Shown: positions 1-12,493 of the stretch, one piece after another
How the letters are laid out: each line of letters begins with the position of its first letter
Numbering within the stretch: the first letter of the stretch is position 1
Assembly: GCA_020543525.1 (NCBI GenBank)
Contig: JAHYIO010000002.1
Coordinates: 310,001-374,000, forward strand
DNA: 64,000 bases
DNA from: Coriolopsis trogii
Lineage: Eukaryota > Basidiomycota > Agaricomycetes > Polyporales > Polyporaceae
Reading direction: 5' to 3'
Notes under the pieces: model-generated
The model's database searches: none
Told to the model about the DNA's origin: nothing
What the model saw: only the letters and a program-made list of their open reading frames with translations
Program-made: the position numbers and the translations under genes

Positions 1-929
1 AGGTGTTTGTAAAACTCATCAAGTACGAGACTCATACTGTTCATGAGGCTGTTCATGTATGTCGGCTCGCCCTCGTCGTCGGTTGTACCCTGGTGTGAGG
101 CAAGAGCGGCTTGGAAAGCCTCGAAGTCCTGCATCCATTCAATTGCAAAGTCGTGCGGGCGCACGTCTGTCTTGTTGAAGACGAGAATGAAGGGTAGCTT
201 CGTCTTGTAAAGAATACTGTAGACGATCGGTCAGGGCAAAGCATCCAGAACGAGGCTCGAACGAATACTTCATACCTGCAGGCGTAGAGCATGTTGGACA
301 TGAATGTGGCAGGAGCCGTTGTTCGTGGCGTATCAATGACGTATGCGACGACGGTGGGCAGGGACGATGCGACGGCGTCCGTGATGATGGCACCAGAAGC
401 AGACCAGGTGAAGATCTCTATCTGCCCTGGGGTGTCCAGGATCACATAGCTGTGTGTGGTCAACGACGGGCAGTTCTGCAGTCCCGAAAAACTTACTCCA
501 CTGTGTCCGCGCGTTTCTCAACCAGGTCGAGCACTTGGTCGAACTTGGTTGTGAAGAGATTCAGAGCGGTGAGAATGCCACCGTTCGGACCGAGGTTGTA
601 CCTGAGAGCCGCTTAGGGATCAGTAACCACAAATAAGGCGCATATAGAAAAGTCGACACACACTCCTTCATGACTTGGTGGTAATCGACGGTGTCTCTGA
701 TGTCGATGTTGGCCTCGTATGGTGTGTTCGCAACGGCAGGGTCGAGGTTAAGAACGTAGGGTGGTGATGGCGGTTCGAGCGAGTGCAAGTACGAGTTAAT
801 TCGTTGCACGAAAGTCGATTTTCCTGCCCCAGCCATGCCTATGGTGATAATCACGACCGGCTTCTTCTTCTCTGAATCTGAGCCAGTTTGCGCCCCGGAA
901 GAGCTGGCCGCCGTATTTCCTGGCTGCAT
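1..929 (-). CDS. GPN-loop GTPase 1 (GPN1/Npa3 type), C-terminus off the window
   Basis: Members of this family are cytoplasmic GTPases needed for assembly and nuclear import of RNA polymerase II. Seen directly: after a short Ser/Gly-rich N-terminus, a P-loop GMAGAGKST, then [20 protein letters not shown]. After an intron comes [16 protein letters not shown], which holds the family-defining Gly-Pro-Asn loop. A third exon gives [19 protein letters not shown] (switch II/G3), and a fourth gives [12 protein letters not shown] (G4, NKxD). The order G1, GPN loop, G3, G4 fits GPN1 better than GPN2 or GPN3, mainly because of the [12 protein letters not shown] segment. Start: the ATG at 929 ([10 protein letters not shown]) is preferred; an in-frame ATG at 944 would add five residues. 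At least three short introns interrupt the gene. It is divergent from the FHA gene and shares a promoter region of about 200 bp. The C-terminal acidic tail lies beyond position 1. Confidence 0.93.
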
Positions 930-1134
930 TTTTTTTTCTTTCACCGTGCGGAGGAGCAGGTGGTGGTCGGGGTCAGAGAATGCTGTGGCTCGCTAAGCCC
1001 ATTTGCACCGATGAGGAAATCGGTGACGCGTGACTTATTACGTTACCCATTATAAGTGCGCTTCCGGGGCTGTCTCCGCGTTTCTCTCGACGATAATCTC
1101 GACCTCCACAACGACGACCGCAAGCACAACAACA
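930..1134. promoter_or_regulatory. Shared divergent promoter of the GPN1-like and FHA genes
   Basis: About 205 bp separate the two divergent start codons. No clear TATA box is visible; pyrimidine runs occur near both starts. The function as a bidirectional promoter is inferred from gene orientation only. Confidence 0.5.
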
Positions 1135-3367
1135 ATGGACGGGGGCATAGCGATGGTCATGGACAGCGCGGATGTTGAGCGATCCCACATCTCAGGTACG
1201 TTGCATGCGCACTCGCCGACGGGTGTGCCATCACTCAGACGACTCGAAGGCGTCGTCCTGCACGTCGAAGAGAACAGCGAGCAACCCGCGGACAGCCTCA
1301 CCTTCTACAAGTCTCACTCTCGCATCGTCCCTGTCGGTCGCAAGTCGAGCGTAGGCGGCTCGGACCAAGATCCCGCACGGGCATTGTTCCGTTGCCCGGT
1401 AGTAAGTCGTAAGCATGCGAAGATAACATTCACGGAGTACGGAAACGTATGCAGTACCCTCTTCCGAGGTCGTTATATGCGCTGAACTTCACTTTCTTCC
1501 CTGCATTGCTACTCCCCTTTTACCCTTTTCTCTGAAGGTCTACATCATTGACCTCCATTCCCACCACGGGACGCACATCCTGCGACCGGGCGAGCTTGTT
1601 TCCACTGCCCTACAGCCCGAGGCACCTACAGTGCTTGCCGATGGGGACCTCATCACCTTTGGGAAGACCGTTGGGCGGGATTCCTGTCTCGTCCGGCCCA
1701 TCGTCGTCCGTGTAGAGCTGATCTTCGGCGGGGACGTCCCTCCCCGGGCATTTTCACCCCTGCCGAGGCTACTCGAAGGAGTCACCATGGATCACCCATC
1801 CCCATCGCAGTCGCAGGACCTCGGGGTCGATAAGATGACTCGAAGACCGAGCACAGGTCGTTACGGCGTGTTCCTCCCCTCACCCGACTCGTCGCCCTCG
1901 AGCTCGGACGGCGATTCTGACATCCAAGAGATATCGCCGCCGACGTCTCCGCGCAACTCTCCACCCTGCTTCCCGAGCTTCGGCGGGTCCATGTTTTCAG
2001 GTGGACGCCTGCGCCTTCTTCAGCAGATCCTTCCCCCTATCCATGACCTGGGGACACCCGAACCGGACCCCTACTTCTCTGTTCAGCCGAACAACGTCTT
2101 TTCCTTGGAAGATATTGCTGTAGAGGGGGATCGCATTGAGGAAGAGGACATGGATCTCTCGTCCAGCCGGGCACATTCTCCAGCCGACGATGACGCTGTC
2201 GTTGAGATCCCGCACACAGAGCCTTCCATCATCGGAGCATGGCCGGGTACCCCTTCAAGGAACTTGACGTCCCTCAGACCAAGCTTCGCGCCCCTCTCGT
2301 CTATCAACGTTCAGCGTGAAATCATCGAAATCTCTGACGACGAGTCCGGCCACTCCGTGCGGGGCGCCTCTGTAAGTGTATGCGCAGCAACGAGTGAGGC
2401 GGGCCTTGAAGTAAGAGAAGAGCCTGCGGCGGTTGAGGTGGAGGTAGCACATTGGCGACCCGAGCCAGTCGTCGAACCTCTATTACCACAGCCAGAACTT
2501 CATGACGACATGGTCCAAATCACCGAGCTGAGCCGAGGAGACATTACATTCGATCTGGGTCCCATCGAAGCCCAGGTGGCCGATACATGCGTTAGTATTC
2601 GCTCTCATCGCCTTGTACCGTTCTTGTTACCAGATTCGCTGACCAAACGCAGACGGAGCTCAACGTGCTCCGTGTGGCGCATGGCAAGAGCGACTCCGAC
2701 TTTAACGTCCACGTGCAGCAAACGAAGGACAGGCTAGACATCCTCGACAACCAGATGCGCTTCACGCAAGCTTCCCTGACCGACCGCGGTGCGGACTTAG
2801 TCTCACTCCAGACCCGCCTGCAAAGCCTCGGCGACGTCATGTCGGTGTTGCAAGAGCACAACGCCCTTGCGGAGCGTCTCGAGGAGCTCGTGAAAGAGGT
2901 AGGGGCGGCGAAGGAAGTGCTGCAAGGTCTGTTTTCCCTCGTTTTCCCCTTCTTGTTTTTCCCGAGGCCGCCGTGTCTGACACTACGCAGAGACCTGCAC
3001 ACTGCAACGCGACACGCAAGACCGCATGGCGCAAGAGCTCGATGCCGTCAAGGCGCTTCGCGACGAGGCCGCAGCGGCCATCGCTGAAGCTCGCCTGGCA
3101 TGTTCTGCCGCTACTGCCCAGGTATGTGTCCCAAAACTTTCGGTCTGTCCCTTCTTCACTCGCTTTTCGCAGACTGCGAGTGCTCTCAAGAGGAAGAGAG
3201 ATGATGCCACAGACGACCCGTCCGCAATGTCCGAGCCGGAGGCCGGTCCGGTACCTGGATCCTCGAAGCGCCAGAGAACGATGCACGTCGTGTCGACGAT
3301 TGCCCGCACCGCAACGGTCGCAACGATCGGAGCGGTCGCAGCTTGGTCTGCGCTCGCATTCTCCTGA
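1135..3367 (+). CDS. FHA-domain protein with coiled coil and C-terminal membrane anchor
   Basis: FHA domains bind phosphothreonine. Seen: a split FHA domain with GRKSS and SRKHAKITF in exon 1 and HSHHGTHILRPGE plus LADGDLITFGKTVGRD in exon 2, followed by a long acidic, Ser/Pro-rich disordered region. Then come a predicted coiled coil (HVQQTKDRLDILDNQMRF onward, continuing across an intron through LDAVKALRDEAAAAIAEARL), a basic KRKR/SSKRQR patch, and a hydrophobic end (TVATIGAVAAWSALAFS-stop) that looks like a tail anchor. Introns: 1447-1537, about 2591-2651, about 2928-2991 and about 3120-3171; all keep frame. The protein is about 650 residues. FHA + coiled coil + tail anchor is the layout of SLMAP and yeast Far9/Far10, STRIPAK subunits at the ER or nuclear envelope; that assignment is inference. 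Start: ATG at 1135 in ACAACAATGG context; an upstream in-frame ATG at 1030 is less likely. Confidence 0.85.
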
Positions 3368-3892
3368 ACGGGGACTTCAAGTGACTACGAAGGTCTATTC
3401 GGCCACTTTTCGAGTTCTCGGAACCCTCCATCCCATTTTTTGGCTTAGTTCTCGTCTCCTCCGCCTTCTGTCTTTGCCTCTTCTTCCTTTTCTTCGCTAG
3501 CCTCCACCCAGTGCTGGGGGAAGCAGATTATGCTGTGTTCAGTCTCGTCGTGCTCTGATTTGTTACAGACTGCGGGCTTTGTACATCATATGTTCGGACA
3601 AGGGGGTATGCCGCATGTGTCTGTGTATGTATGCTAGGTTGAAGTTCCAAGAATGTATCATACCTTGATCGCTCAGAGTGAGACGTCTGCCATTCGATCT
3701 GTGAGGCGGACAACGTGTACAATCGTATGTCTAGGACCACAATTGATAACTTTATAGACTGCAGCAGATGTATGGAAAACAGTGATAGCACGAGCGTTGA
3801 ATACAAGGTACAGAAAGAAGTGAGAACAAACTAAATAGATTAACAGTCGATTTGCTCAGATCGTGGACATGACGGCACCAAAGGCACTACTC
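3368..3892. other. Convergent intergenic region
   Basis: The region lies between the 3' ends of the FHA gene and the SAC3 gene. It should hold both 3' UTRs. The sequence is T-rich after 3400 and less GC-rich around 3540-3840. No gene, repeat or RNA was recognised. Confidence 0.6.
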
Positions 3893-6800
3893 CTACGCAG
3901 GCGGCTTCTTCCCGTAGGTAGCCACCAGGTTGCGCGTGAGCGCGCGGAGCATCGCGACTGTGACAATCGGCTTCTCGCTTGTGTCCGTCGTCGCGCTGGG
4001 TGAAGGCGAGGAAGAAAACCCGACTGCCTCTGCGTCGCTCTCCGTGACCCCGTCCTCAGCATCTGACGGGGAGGGGCGCAGGCGCTTCGAAGACACGGAC
4101 GTGCCCAAGAGCGAGTCGTCGTCTGGAGCGCGGCGTTTGGGGGACGATTTGAACGAGGCGCGCAGTGCGGCGTCCGCAGCGAGCTGCCGGAGCTTCTCTG
4201 TCTGGGTGGCCATGGTGCGCTCGACGGCCTTCATTGCTGCGTCCACCGCGTCCTTGGGAAGGGCGATTGGCGACGCGAGGCGAGATCCGACCAGCTCCTG
4301 CGCGGAGGACAGCAAAAGCCTGGCGAGTGCATCCGAGAACTGCCCGGTGGCGTAGCCTGCGCATGGTTCAGAACTGGGCCAGGGTACGGGGAAGATAGTG
4401 TGCGTGACTCACCTCGGCCCAGTATGCCTGGCTGCTGGATCTCCTCAGGGATCTCGACTGATACATGGGAGGGGGTGTCGTTAAAGAGGCCGAGTATGGC
4501 CCGGAGTGCGGAGTTGAGAATTTCTCCGACGGAGGATAGCACTCGGTCGTAGCGAACCCAGTCAACTGCGAGCGCCGGGTCAATGGCAAGATACAAGAGA
4601 TCAGATGAGCAACGCTTACATTCATCATCGGGCCAACACGTATCCAGCAGGTCGGATATCGTCGATTCAACTGGAGCGATGAACAGCCTTCTGATATCTG
4701 TATAGAGCTAGTTTGGCTACTCGTCATGTCTACACAGTCAAAGCACGCACCTTTCCAGCTGATAACTACGGACAGCAAGTCCTCGGTGTCGAGAGGGGTG
4801 ATTTCGAGGATATCGGCAAATTTCTTGTCGAGCTCCTTGGCTGTGGCTGAAACGTTGAAATACGAGACATGTTTGATGACACCTTCGTGCACTAGTTTAT
4901 GTGTCTGCAATGAAAGATGAGAAAACGCACACTACATGCAAGAGCATTGACCTACCATGTCAACGAGGTCTCTCGTCTTGTCGCCCTCGTCGTTCTCCGA
5001 CCAGTTGATAACCAGGAGGCATGGAGTGTAATGCCGTTTCCCGGTCGCAGGAAGATTCCCGATGATATCACGCAATCGCGCGCAGTCATCGAGAACACGG
5101 TATTTCCTACAGACAGCAAGTCAGATCTAGCCAGACTTGTCCGTAGACTACTACTACACACCTTTCGATCTCGTCGTCAACACCTTCCAGCGGCGTCCTC
5201 TCAAACACAATCAATCCAGGAGAGCCCTGGCCTTCAGGTCTGTCGTATGCCGGGATCGAAAAGACGCTCTCCGACACCCAGTACCCTGACGATGGTACAT
5301 CGAACTTGTGCTCGAGCCAGATCGCCGTCTTGTCGTTCTCAGTATTTACCGAAAGCCACACACACCACTCGGGTAACACGTCATCAGGATCGATAAGGCT
5401 CTTCAATCGTTTGAGAACCGTCTGACGGAATGACCCTTGAGCCCATCGTTTCTCGTTCTCCGCGTAGTTCTGATCGCGTTGTAAGAACCGACTGCTTCAT
5501 AGTTGACTTAGAAAATCCGTACCTCCTGTAACCGCTGGGCAAGCGCGTCGTCCGTCAAAGGCTGTGCGAACGGGTTCGACTTGCGTCTCTTGAGCCTCCT
5601 CACCTGAGCGGAGGCAGCCTCGGACGGCACGGAGATTCGGCGCTTCTTCAGCGCCTGTGCACGCGCGTCGCCCGACGTCGATAATAAGGATGGGATGGAG
5701 CCCCCGCTCTGGCTCACTCCGAGTGGGCGGGCAGGGCGTTGGACACGACTCTGGTACTGATCGCTGCGCTTGCATGCTTCCGCCCAAGCTTTGGTCTTTT
5801 CGCGCTTCTCCCGCCATGAGGCCCAGCAGCGTCGGACGAGGAGGCTTGCGCACAAGAATTGAGTGGCCTTGGCGTCCAGGTCGGCTTGAGTCTCTTTGTC
5901 CTTGCCTTTCTTCGACGGAGAGGACGCGAAGCCATTCGTCTGTATTCCGAGCACGGGCTTCGGACCAGAAGGCGTCCTGGCGATCGGAGACGCGCCGGAT
6001 GGTCCAGAGGCGGAAGGCGCGGGCGAAGGATCGGCTGTGTGGGGTTCTGTGGAGGGCAAGTGGGCCTGATATAACGGAGAAGGACCACCGCTAGCGGCTG
6101 GAACACTCTTCCCAGGTGTAGGAGTGGTGACGTGTATGGGGCTTAGTATGTCGGAGGAAGTCATGGGTACGGGCAGTGTTAGGGACGGGAAGTGAAGTAG
6201 AGATCGTTTCCGCGACAACACAGTGTCCGATTCCTGTACATGGGAACTCGGGTCAAACCAGCGTGCTGTGGGAGTTGGAGGTAGTGCAATGTTGGGGACT
6301 CTCCCCAGCCCAGGCGGAGGTGCAGTGGGGGATATCGGTGTACGCGGCTCTGCTGGTGAACCAGGAGGTGGGGTATACGTCATCTTCTCCTCCTTGAGCC
6401 GAGAGAAAGGCGACGACGAGCCAGGCAGATCCCATAGGGTCTGCCGTCTCTCAAGTAGGCGAGATGGTGTCTCACTAGAAGTCTCGGTAGAGGGTGGTGG
6501 AGGTGTCTTCTCGGGTGTTGGCGCTTCCGTTGCTACTGGCGATACTGACGCAGCTGGTGCAGGCTTTGGCGCGACCAACGGTATGTTGAATATGTCGTTC
6601 GTCAATCCAGAAGCTGGAGGCTTCGAAGGTCCAGCGACGGGCGTGGAAAAAATGATGGATGAGAATATAGGAGTCTCTGAAGATGGGGGTTGTGATGGGA
6701 ACGCGGGGGATGGTGCAGTACTACCGCCTTGCGGCGGATTGAAAGAAGGTGCGAAAGGCTTAAGGGCATGTGCTTTGGGGGGCGTAGCCTGAGCGGGGGT

Positions 6801-9158
6801 GGTGGAAAGGGTGTTCGACGTTTGCGAAGGAGGAACGCTAGGGCCACTCCCGAAGCTCGATGACTCTGCTGGCCAGGTAGGTTGTGCCGTGAGAGAGGTC
6901 GGAGTAGCAGGGAAACCCGAGGTAGACGTCGTGCTTGTACCGAAGGGGCTGGACGACGCACCAAAGACGGACTTGGGGGCGTTTCCGTTGCTAAATGCCG
7001 AAGACGATGGCGCGCTCGGCGTCGGCCCAAATGTCGCACCTCCAAACACGCTGGTCTTGGTAGCCAGATTCCCGAAGGCTGATGCGGTTTGTGCAGCGGG
7101 GGGCGAGAACGCTGACCCGGAGAAAGCCGAACCAGAGGCACCGAAAGCATTCATAGACTGCGACCCTAGGTTCGAGAAAGCAGACGTAGTGGACGATGCA
7201 GGAGGAGCAGTCCCAGAACCGGACGAGAACACACTCTGGGTGGACCCACTACCGGTAGAGGGAGTGGTGCCGAAGTTGTTTGTGAGCCATTCCGTTGCAC
7301 TCTTAGTAACGGGCTGAGGGGGAGGGGGCGGCGGGGCGGAAGGTTCATCCTCCTCAATCTCCGTCATCTCCTCTGTGAGAGCTGCCGGACTGGCAGCGTA
7401 CGCCGCACCATCAGAGAGAGGCCTCGAGATTCCGTCAATGATCTCTGGTATGCTGAGGTCTCCTCGTATGGCCTCGATATCGTCAATGCAGTCCTTTCCG
7501 AAAAGCCGTTCGATGATGCACGCTACGAGGTAGATCATCACGACGTTGTTCTGCTCGCGAAGCACACCAGCTAGTTGCGCGAAGATCTGCATGGCTTCGT
7601 CGTTAACGACGAGCTTCGAGGTCTTGCTGATCGGGGCGCTCTGTCTCTGGACACAGACCCTGAACTCCGTCGTGAGTTTGAAGACTGGGTGGTTTTTGAT
7701 CTCGTCAGGGATCGACTCAGGTCGCTCCACTTGATCGCGAATGTGGATGAGCCGGTGGTATACGCGCATCTCCAGTTCCGTGGGAGCCTGGTAGCGTCCC
7801 CGTTGATCTTCGTAGAACTCCTTCAGACTTTGGAGTGCTGGGCGAAACTGGTTATGATCCACTCATGTCCATCATGTAAACTGCTTACTTTTCATGAGCT
7901 GTTCATCCTCCATAGTGACATCGAAGTTGGGGACCTCGCGTCCCAGATGCAACGCGAGAATATGGAAGCGCGCGCAACGGTCGTGACATTCGATCGCAAG
8001 CGGACCGGTCTCATGTTGCATCGTAAAGTCGTTGCGCACTGCGCGCGAACGATCACGGATGAAGTCATACGTTTGAGCAAAGCCCTCCCGTACGAGAAGA
8101 TCGTGGAAAAGGTAGTTGAGTGTTTTCTGCAATGTACGTGAGACTCCATTGACACTGAAAACGAGCATACAACCGACCTTTAACACAGGAGGTGGTCGTA
8201 AGTCCGACGGAAGAGTCTTGTCACCGGCTGCACGTTCGTATATCTTGACTGCCCGCTTGTGATCTACTAGTTTCGTCCCAGGAATCTTGAAGAGTATCAG
8301 TGAACTATCGCAATGGTTGGGACGGGCAGGTGGAGAGGTCGAGCAGGGTAATGCAGCCCTGGGGCGTCCAGAGGCGGTCGTGCGGAGAGCTTAACAGCTC
8401 CTGTGTTTGCATCTCAGATGGGCACAGGTCAACTATTGAATGATGACATCAGGGACATTGGATCATCATGAGAGTATTGCCTGGGGATGTTATGCAACTA
8501 CGCACCAGGATTGACCCCAGCCCGACCCCCACAGCTTCAGCAGCCTCGGATACGAAGAAACAGAAACGATTGCACACGTACAACTTCCCACTTGTCGAGA
8601 TTTTTCTCTCTCTGACGCCTGTAGCGCTCGAACCTCGGGCACATATCCATACAGGTCCCGACCATCGTGATTGCATCCTCGAGTCGTTTGGGTACGAGCG
8701 GGTCGTCCATCTTGCCCTCTGCAATAGCTTTCTTGCGCTCAATCTCGCGCTGTTTGAGAAGCTGAAAATGCTATGAGAATATTGCTACGGAAACGCAGTC
8801 CTCGACGCACCTCCTGGTAGAACTTCTCGCGCTCCGCGGCCGTCTCAAACTCTGGCTCTTGCGGCTCCGGTAGCTCGGCATCACCTTCGTGACCGCTATC
8901 GCCGCTGACGCCTTCATCCTCTGTGGCGCTGGTTGCATCGTCGTGGCCGTCGGTGGGAGGGACTGTCAAGTGGGATCCGAAATGCGCCTGTAGGTTACCA
9001 CGGCCACGACCGCGTCTGCGGTGTCCACCACGCTCCCACCGCTCCCCGCCACTTATGTGTCCGTTCTTAGTATCGTTCTGACCTGCTGACCACTTCTTGT
9101 TTCTCGACTGGAGGGGTCGACGGGGCTTGTCGCCGGCCGCGCCTTGAATGTGAATCAT
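3893..9158 (-). CDS. SAC3/GANP-type mRNA export scaffold (TREX-2)
   Basis: Sac3 is the scaffold of TREX-2, which couples transcription to mRNA export at the nuclear pore. Seen: an Arg/Gly-rich N-terminus (GHRRRGRGRG), an acidic stretch, then the family signature MVGTCMDMCPRFERYRRERE near 8,620-8,680. This is followed by KLVDHKRAVKIYERAAGDK and LPSDLRPPPVL near 8,190-8,290, and the helical SAC3 core (FHDLLVREGFAQTYDFIRDR; LKEFYEDQRGRYQAPTELEM; EIKNHPVFKLTTEFRVCVQR). Exon 7,862-5,508 continues into a long Ser/Pro/Phe-Gly-rich region and a basic region (KKRRISVPSEA). The C-terminal part is spread over short exons to the stop at 3,893. The protein is roughly 1,400 residues. Start: ATG at 9,158 (MIHIQGAAGDK) precedes the conserved part; the same frame opens upstream to an ATG at 9,470, which would intrude on the divergent promoter. 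FG repeats after the SAC3 core, rather than before it, are unusual. Confidence 0.9.
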
Positions 9159-9578
9159 GGTGGCGGCACTGGAAAGAGGAGGGTGTCCTTCTCGAATGTG
9201 GGCAGCAAAGCACTCCAAATCCTCCTCTATCACTCTACAGCCAAGCACAATAGAGACGTGGAAGAGGAGCAAGAACAGGAGAGAGGAGGTTGGAGGTTGG
9301 AGGAGGTGGAAGGAGGACAAGAGGTTGGGCGCTCGTACGCGTGCATGATCGGGTTTCCAAAAGCGAGATTGCTTAGTCATCGTGGTAATGGAGAGAGCGC
9401 TTATGGTAATTGCAGTCGAGGCTGTCGGCTGCTTGGACTCGCTCGTTGACGACGACGACGACCTCTTCATCCACGACGGCTACCATAATTTCCTCACGAG
9501 TGCGGCTTAGCCAGCCTCTGTACATTCCTTCGCACGTCTGGCTGGCCCGCATATAGGCACCTCTGCTTGCAGACGCTC
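9159..9578. promoter_or_regulatory. Divergent promoter region, SAC3 and DENND11-like genes
   Basis: A 420-bp gap separates two divergent start codons. It includes long A/G-rich runs on the plus strand (9,250-9,330), which are pyrimidine tracts for the SAC3 transcript. An open frame crosses part of it on the minus strand but carries no recognisable domain. Confidence 0.45.
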
Positions 9579-12189
9579 ATGCATTCCTCGGATTCGGGAG
9601 ATTCAGTTCCTGAAGACTTAGGTGCGCTGAGCCTGTTCGTTCCCGAACTCGTGAGAGAGCTAACTCTCGCATCAAAGTTGCCATATTTCATGCTTCGTTC
9701 CACCGCACGCAGGGCAACATCATAGACTGGTCTCTCAAAGTAGACGAAGGTGCGTCCGTCTCGCGTGCTTTGCAGGACCGAGGAGCGCATTTGGGTGGGC
9801 CGATGAGGCTTGTGGCTCTACCCCACAAACTTTTCCTTGGCTGCTGTTCAGTCAGAGGAGGCTTTGTGGAAAAGCAAACTAGGGTTTCGACGGCCCATCT
9901 GTCGAAGGACGCGAAGCTCGGACGCCACACTATTCAGCTCGTGATTGACTGCAGCTCCAGATTTCGATCTTTCCAACATTGAATTCAGTTCCCTTCCGAG
10001 TGGTTTGCATCTGGTAGAACGGGACGTGATGTGAGTAGTCTTTGCATGCTCAAGCTCTCGCTCGGTCGTTCAATTTCACGTACAGCTACTTCACGAAGGA
10101 CGACCACCAAGGTGTCTGCGTGTTCCGCAGGAGACGGACATCTGAGGACGGTCATCGCGGGTTCCGTTTGTCTTCCCTGGGAGTCATACTCGCCAAGTCT
10201 CCTCGTTCCCGGCCGTGGCGACACGTTGCTGCTCTCCAGACTCTCGTCAACACTATTTATGACGCGCTAGAGGACAGGGACACACTGGAGCCGGTGGATA
10301 GCGACTGGGATCCTGCCCGAGTGTTCTTCAACGAGCGCAAGGTGCGTCAATCCGACCTGGCCATAAGCAGTGCTTGGGCAGGTTGGAGTTCCGAGCTAGA
10401 AGGCTCACGGTCCGACTCTTCCCCTACCTTGCACCTCCCCCATCTTCTCCGCATCCTCGGTCCTTCCTCCCTCACTCTTTACAAACACATACTCGGACGT
10501 CGGAGAGTCCTCGTCGTTACTCTACCCCCGGTTGAAGCCGCCTGCATACTATGCCAAGTCGCAGCCGACACGTGTTATCAGGAGCAAGTTAGCGAATTGG
10601 TCTCAAACGTCCCGGGTACGGATGACTATGACGACGACGACGAGCCTTCTCGACGGCTGAAGGGGAAGAACACCGCAGGCATCAAAGTACTGGGCATGGT
10701 CACATTGAACGACCTTGACAAGCTGGACTTTGAAAGCAAGACTGGCCGCGGATGGATAGCTTGCACGACAGATTCTATCTTCTTCGACAAACCCTCATAC
10801 TACGACCTGATCATTGACCTCCGATCTGCGACACCTAACAACCGACCTGCCTTCTATGTGCCGAAGCCTCTGGAACCAACGAATGGCCGTGGCCCATCCT
10901 ACCGACTTTCAAGCGTCCGCTTCACATGGAGCGATGTCAGACTTGTACGTGTCTCTCCGCTTGCGATCCAGTCCAGTCCATGACAGAAGTCGCCCGCCGT
11001 TGTCCATGTTTCTCGAGCATCAACTTTCGTTCACAAGGCTGCATGCATACAACAAGTCGTTCCATCTCATTCTGTCTATCGTCTGCTAGTATCTTGACGG
11101 GAAAGTCCAGACCAACGAACGACAGAGTTGGACGTGACTACCATATCACCCGATGCTACTGTCTCCTTCACTTTTTCTTTCTTCGACCGCTCCGGACTAC
11201 GGCGCGCTATATTATATAGCGTCCTATCTTCTCTTCGTGCAAACTATGCTAATGCTGATGTCGTGCCATAGTGGAAAGAACTCGATCGAATACTGCACCT
11301 CGACTCCGAGGACAGTCTCGACTCCTGCTGCGATCCATCGTCACATAGCAGCAAGCCCCGGAACAGCTCAAGCTCATCATGGACAGATGTCTGGCGTGTC
11401 TACGAAGACGTTTGCGTGATGTGCGCAGGCCTATGGATGGGCGCGTGGCGCAATGCGAGCTCGTCCTACCCAGGCTCCAGCTCCCCTCGTCGCTCCACAG
11501 CCGAGAATTGGGGCAGCATCCGGCTCGAAGGCGAAGACGACCTTGCCTCCCGTTCCCGCACGCAACAGCAAGTCCGCCCCCTTGGCCTCGGCATCGAAGG
11601 CCGCCCTTCCGGTAGCGGCGGTACGCTCCCCCTCAACGGCCGCGCCTCCCGCGCCATCCGACGTGCAAGCACCATGTCCGTCTGGACATGGGCCGGAAGC
11701 GGCAAGGGCGAAACCCAACCCGCACCCAATGCCGCCGCCGCCAGCACCGCCGCCCTCGGCCCGACCGACTCAGCCCCAGCCCCCACGAGCGAGATGTTCA
11801 TCCCCGGGGAGCGCTCCAAAATACCAGAACCGACGGTCGTGCACGAAGCGGGCGTGGTCAGCGCCCGACGGGAACGTCAGATCATGACGACCCTCGCCCT
11901 CCTTGACGCGTTCCACGCGAACACGACCGCAGTCCTCTCCCGCCTCGCGACCCTCCTCGACACACGCCCGTGCCTGCAGCCGCGGCGGGGCGAAGCCGCT
12001 GACCTCTCCGGCGTGCCGCAGACGGTCGTGCTCACGCCCAAGGACGTGATGTCGTTCGAGCTCGGGCCGTTCAGCGGGCTCGACGCGCGCTTCGTAGAGT
12101 GGCTGGGGGAGGAGTATGGCGGTGGCTTGCGGGTGTCGGTGAAGAGAGGATGGAAGGACCTTGTAGGACTTATCCTGGGACTTGGGTGA
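9579..12189 (+). CDS. DENND11/LCHN-like protein (DUF2347 family)
   Basis: The family is related to DENN proteins, which act on Rab GTPases; its role in fungi is not settled. I rebuilt the 5' exons by splicing. Exon 1 (MHSSDSGDSVPEDL, 9,579-9,621) is followed by a 55-nt intron and exon 2 (VAIFHASFHRTQGNIIDWSL, to 9,749). A 205-nt intron leads to exon 3 (PDFDLSNIEFSSLPSGLHLV, 9,955-10,030), then a 55-nt intron leads to exon 4 (YFTKDDHQGVCVFRRRR onward). Exon 4 continues through HLPHLLRILGPSSLTLYKHI and RRVLVVTLPPVEAACILCQ to FTWSDVRL at 10,944. The last exon begins near 11,272 with WKELDRILHLDSEDS and ends FVEWLGEEYGGGLRVSVKRG near 12,189. The motifs SGLHLVERDVIYF and LLRILGPSSLTLYKHIL are typical of the LCHN group. 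The long intron 10,945-11,271 may hide a further small exon. Confidence 0.82.
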
Positions 12190-12422
12190 CCGCGTTACGG
12201 GTCAGAAATCCTTTGTATCCGTGCGACATGAGGTTTCCTGGTCGCTGTTACCCCATCCATGATTAACTACCTTCATGATACCCTAGCTTTATGCTTATAT
12301 TACCTATACATGCGCCTCAGGAGACAATACGACAGTAGACATCGACTTGCGTCGATTCATACAGGTACCTTGTGTCAACAATATGCAAAAGAACGCAAAA
12401 GACAAATCCTATGAAAACTCAA

Positions 12423-12493
12423 TGCATCCGCCGGGAGTCGAACCCGGAGCTAGGCCATGGGAAGACCCAATGTTACCGCTACACCACGAATGC
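12423..12493 (-). tRNA. tRNA-Gly (anticodon CCC)
   Basis: Read on the minus strand, a 7-bp acceptor stem (GCATTCG with CGGATGC) folds correctly. The D-loop has GTAGCGGTA, the anticodon loop is TTCCCAT (anticodon CCC), and the anticodon stem GGGTC/GGCCT pairs with one G-T at each expected place. The T arm is CCGGG-TTCGACT-CCCGG, and the discriminator is A. The gene has no intron and is 71 nt long. It lies 131 bp left of the array boundary at 12,625. The rest of 12,190-12,624 shows no other gene. Confidence 0.93.

Noticed and set aside
9159..9470. Extended N-terminus of SAC3 from ATG 9,470
   Set aside because: The added ~104 residues are low-complexity and hydrophobic, without family similarity, and would nearly fill the divergent promoter.
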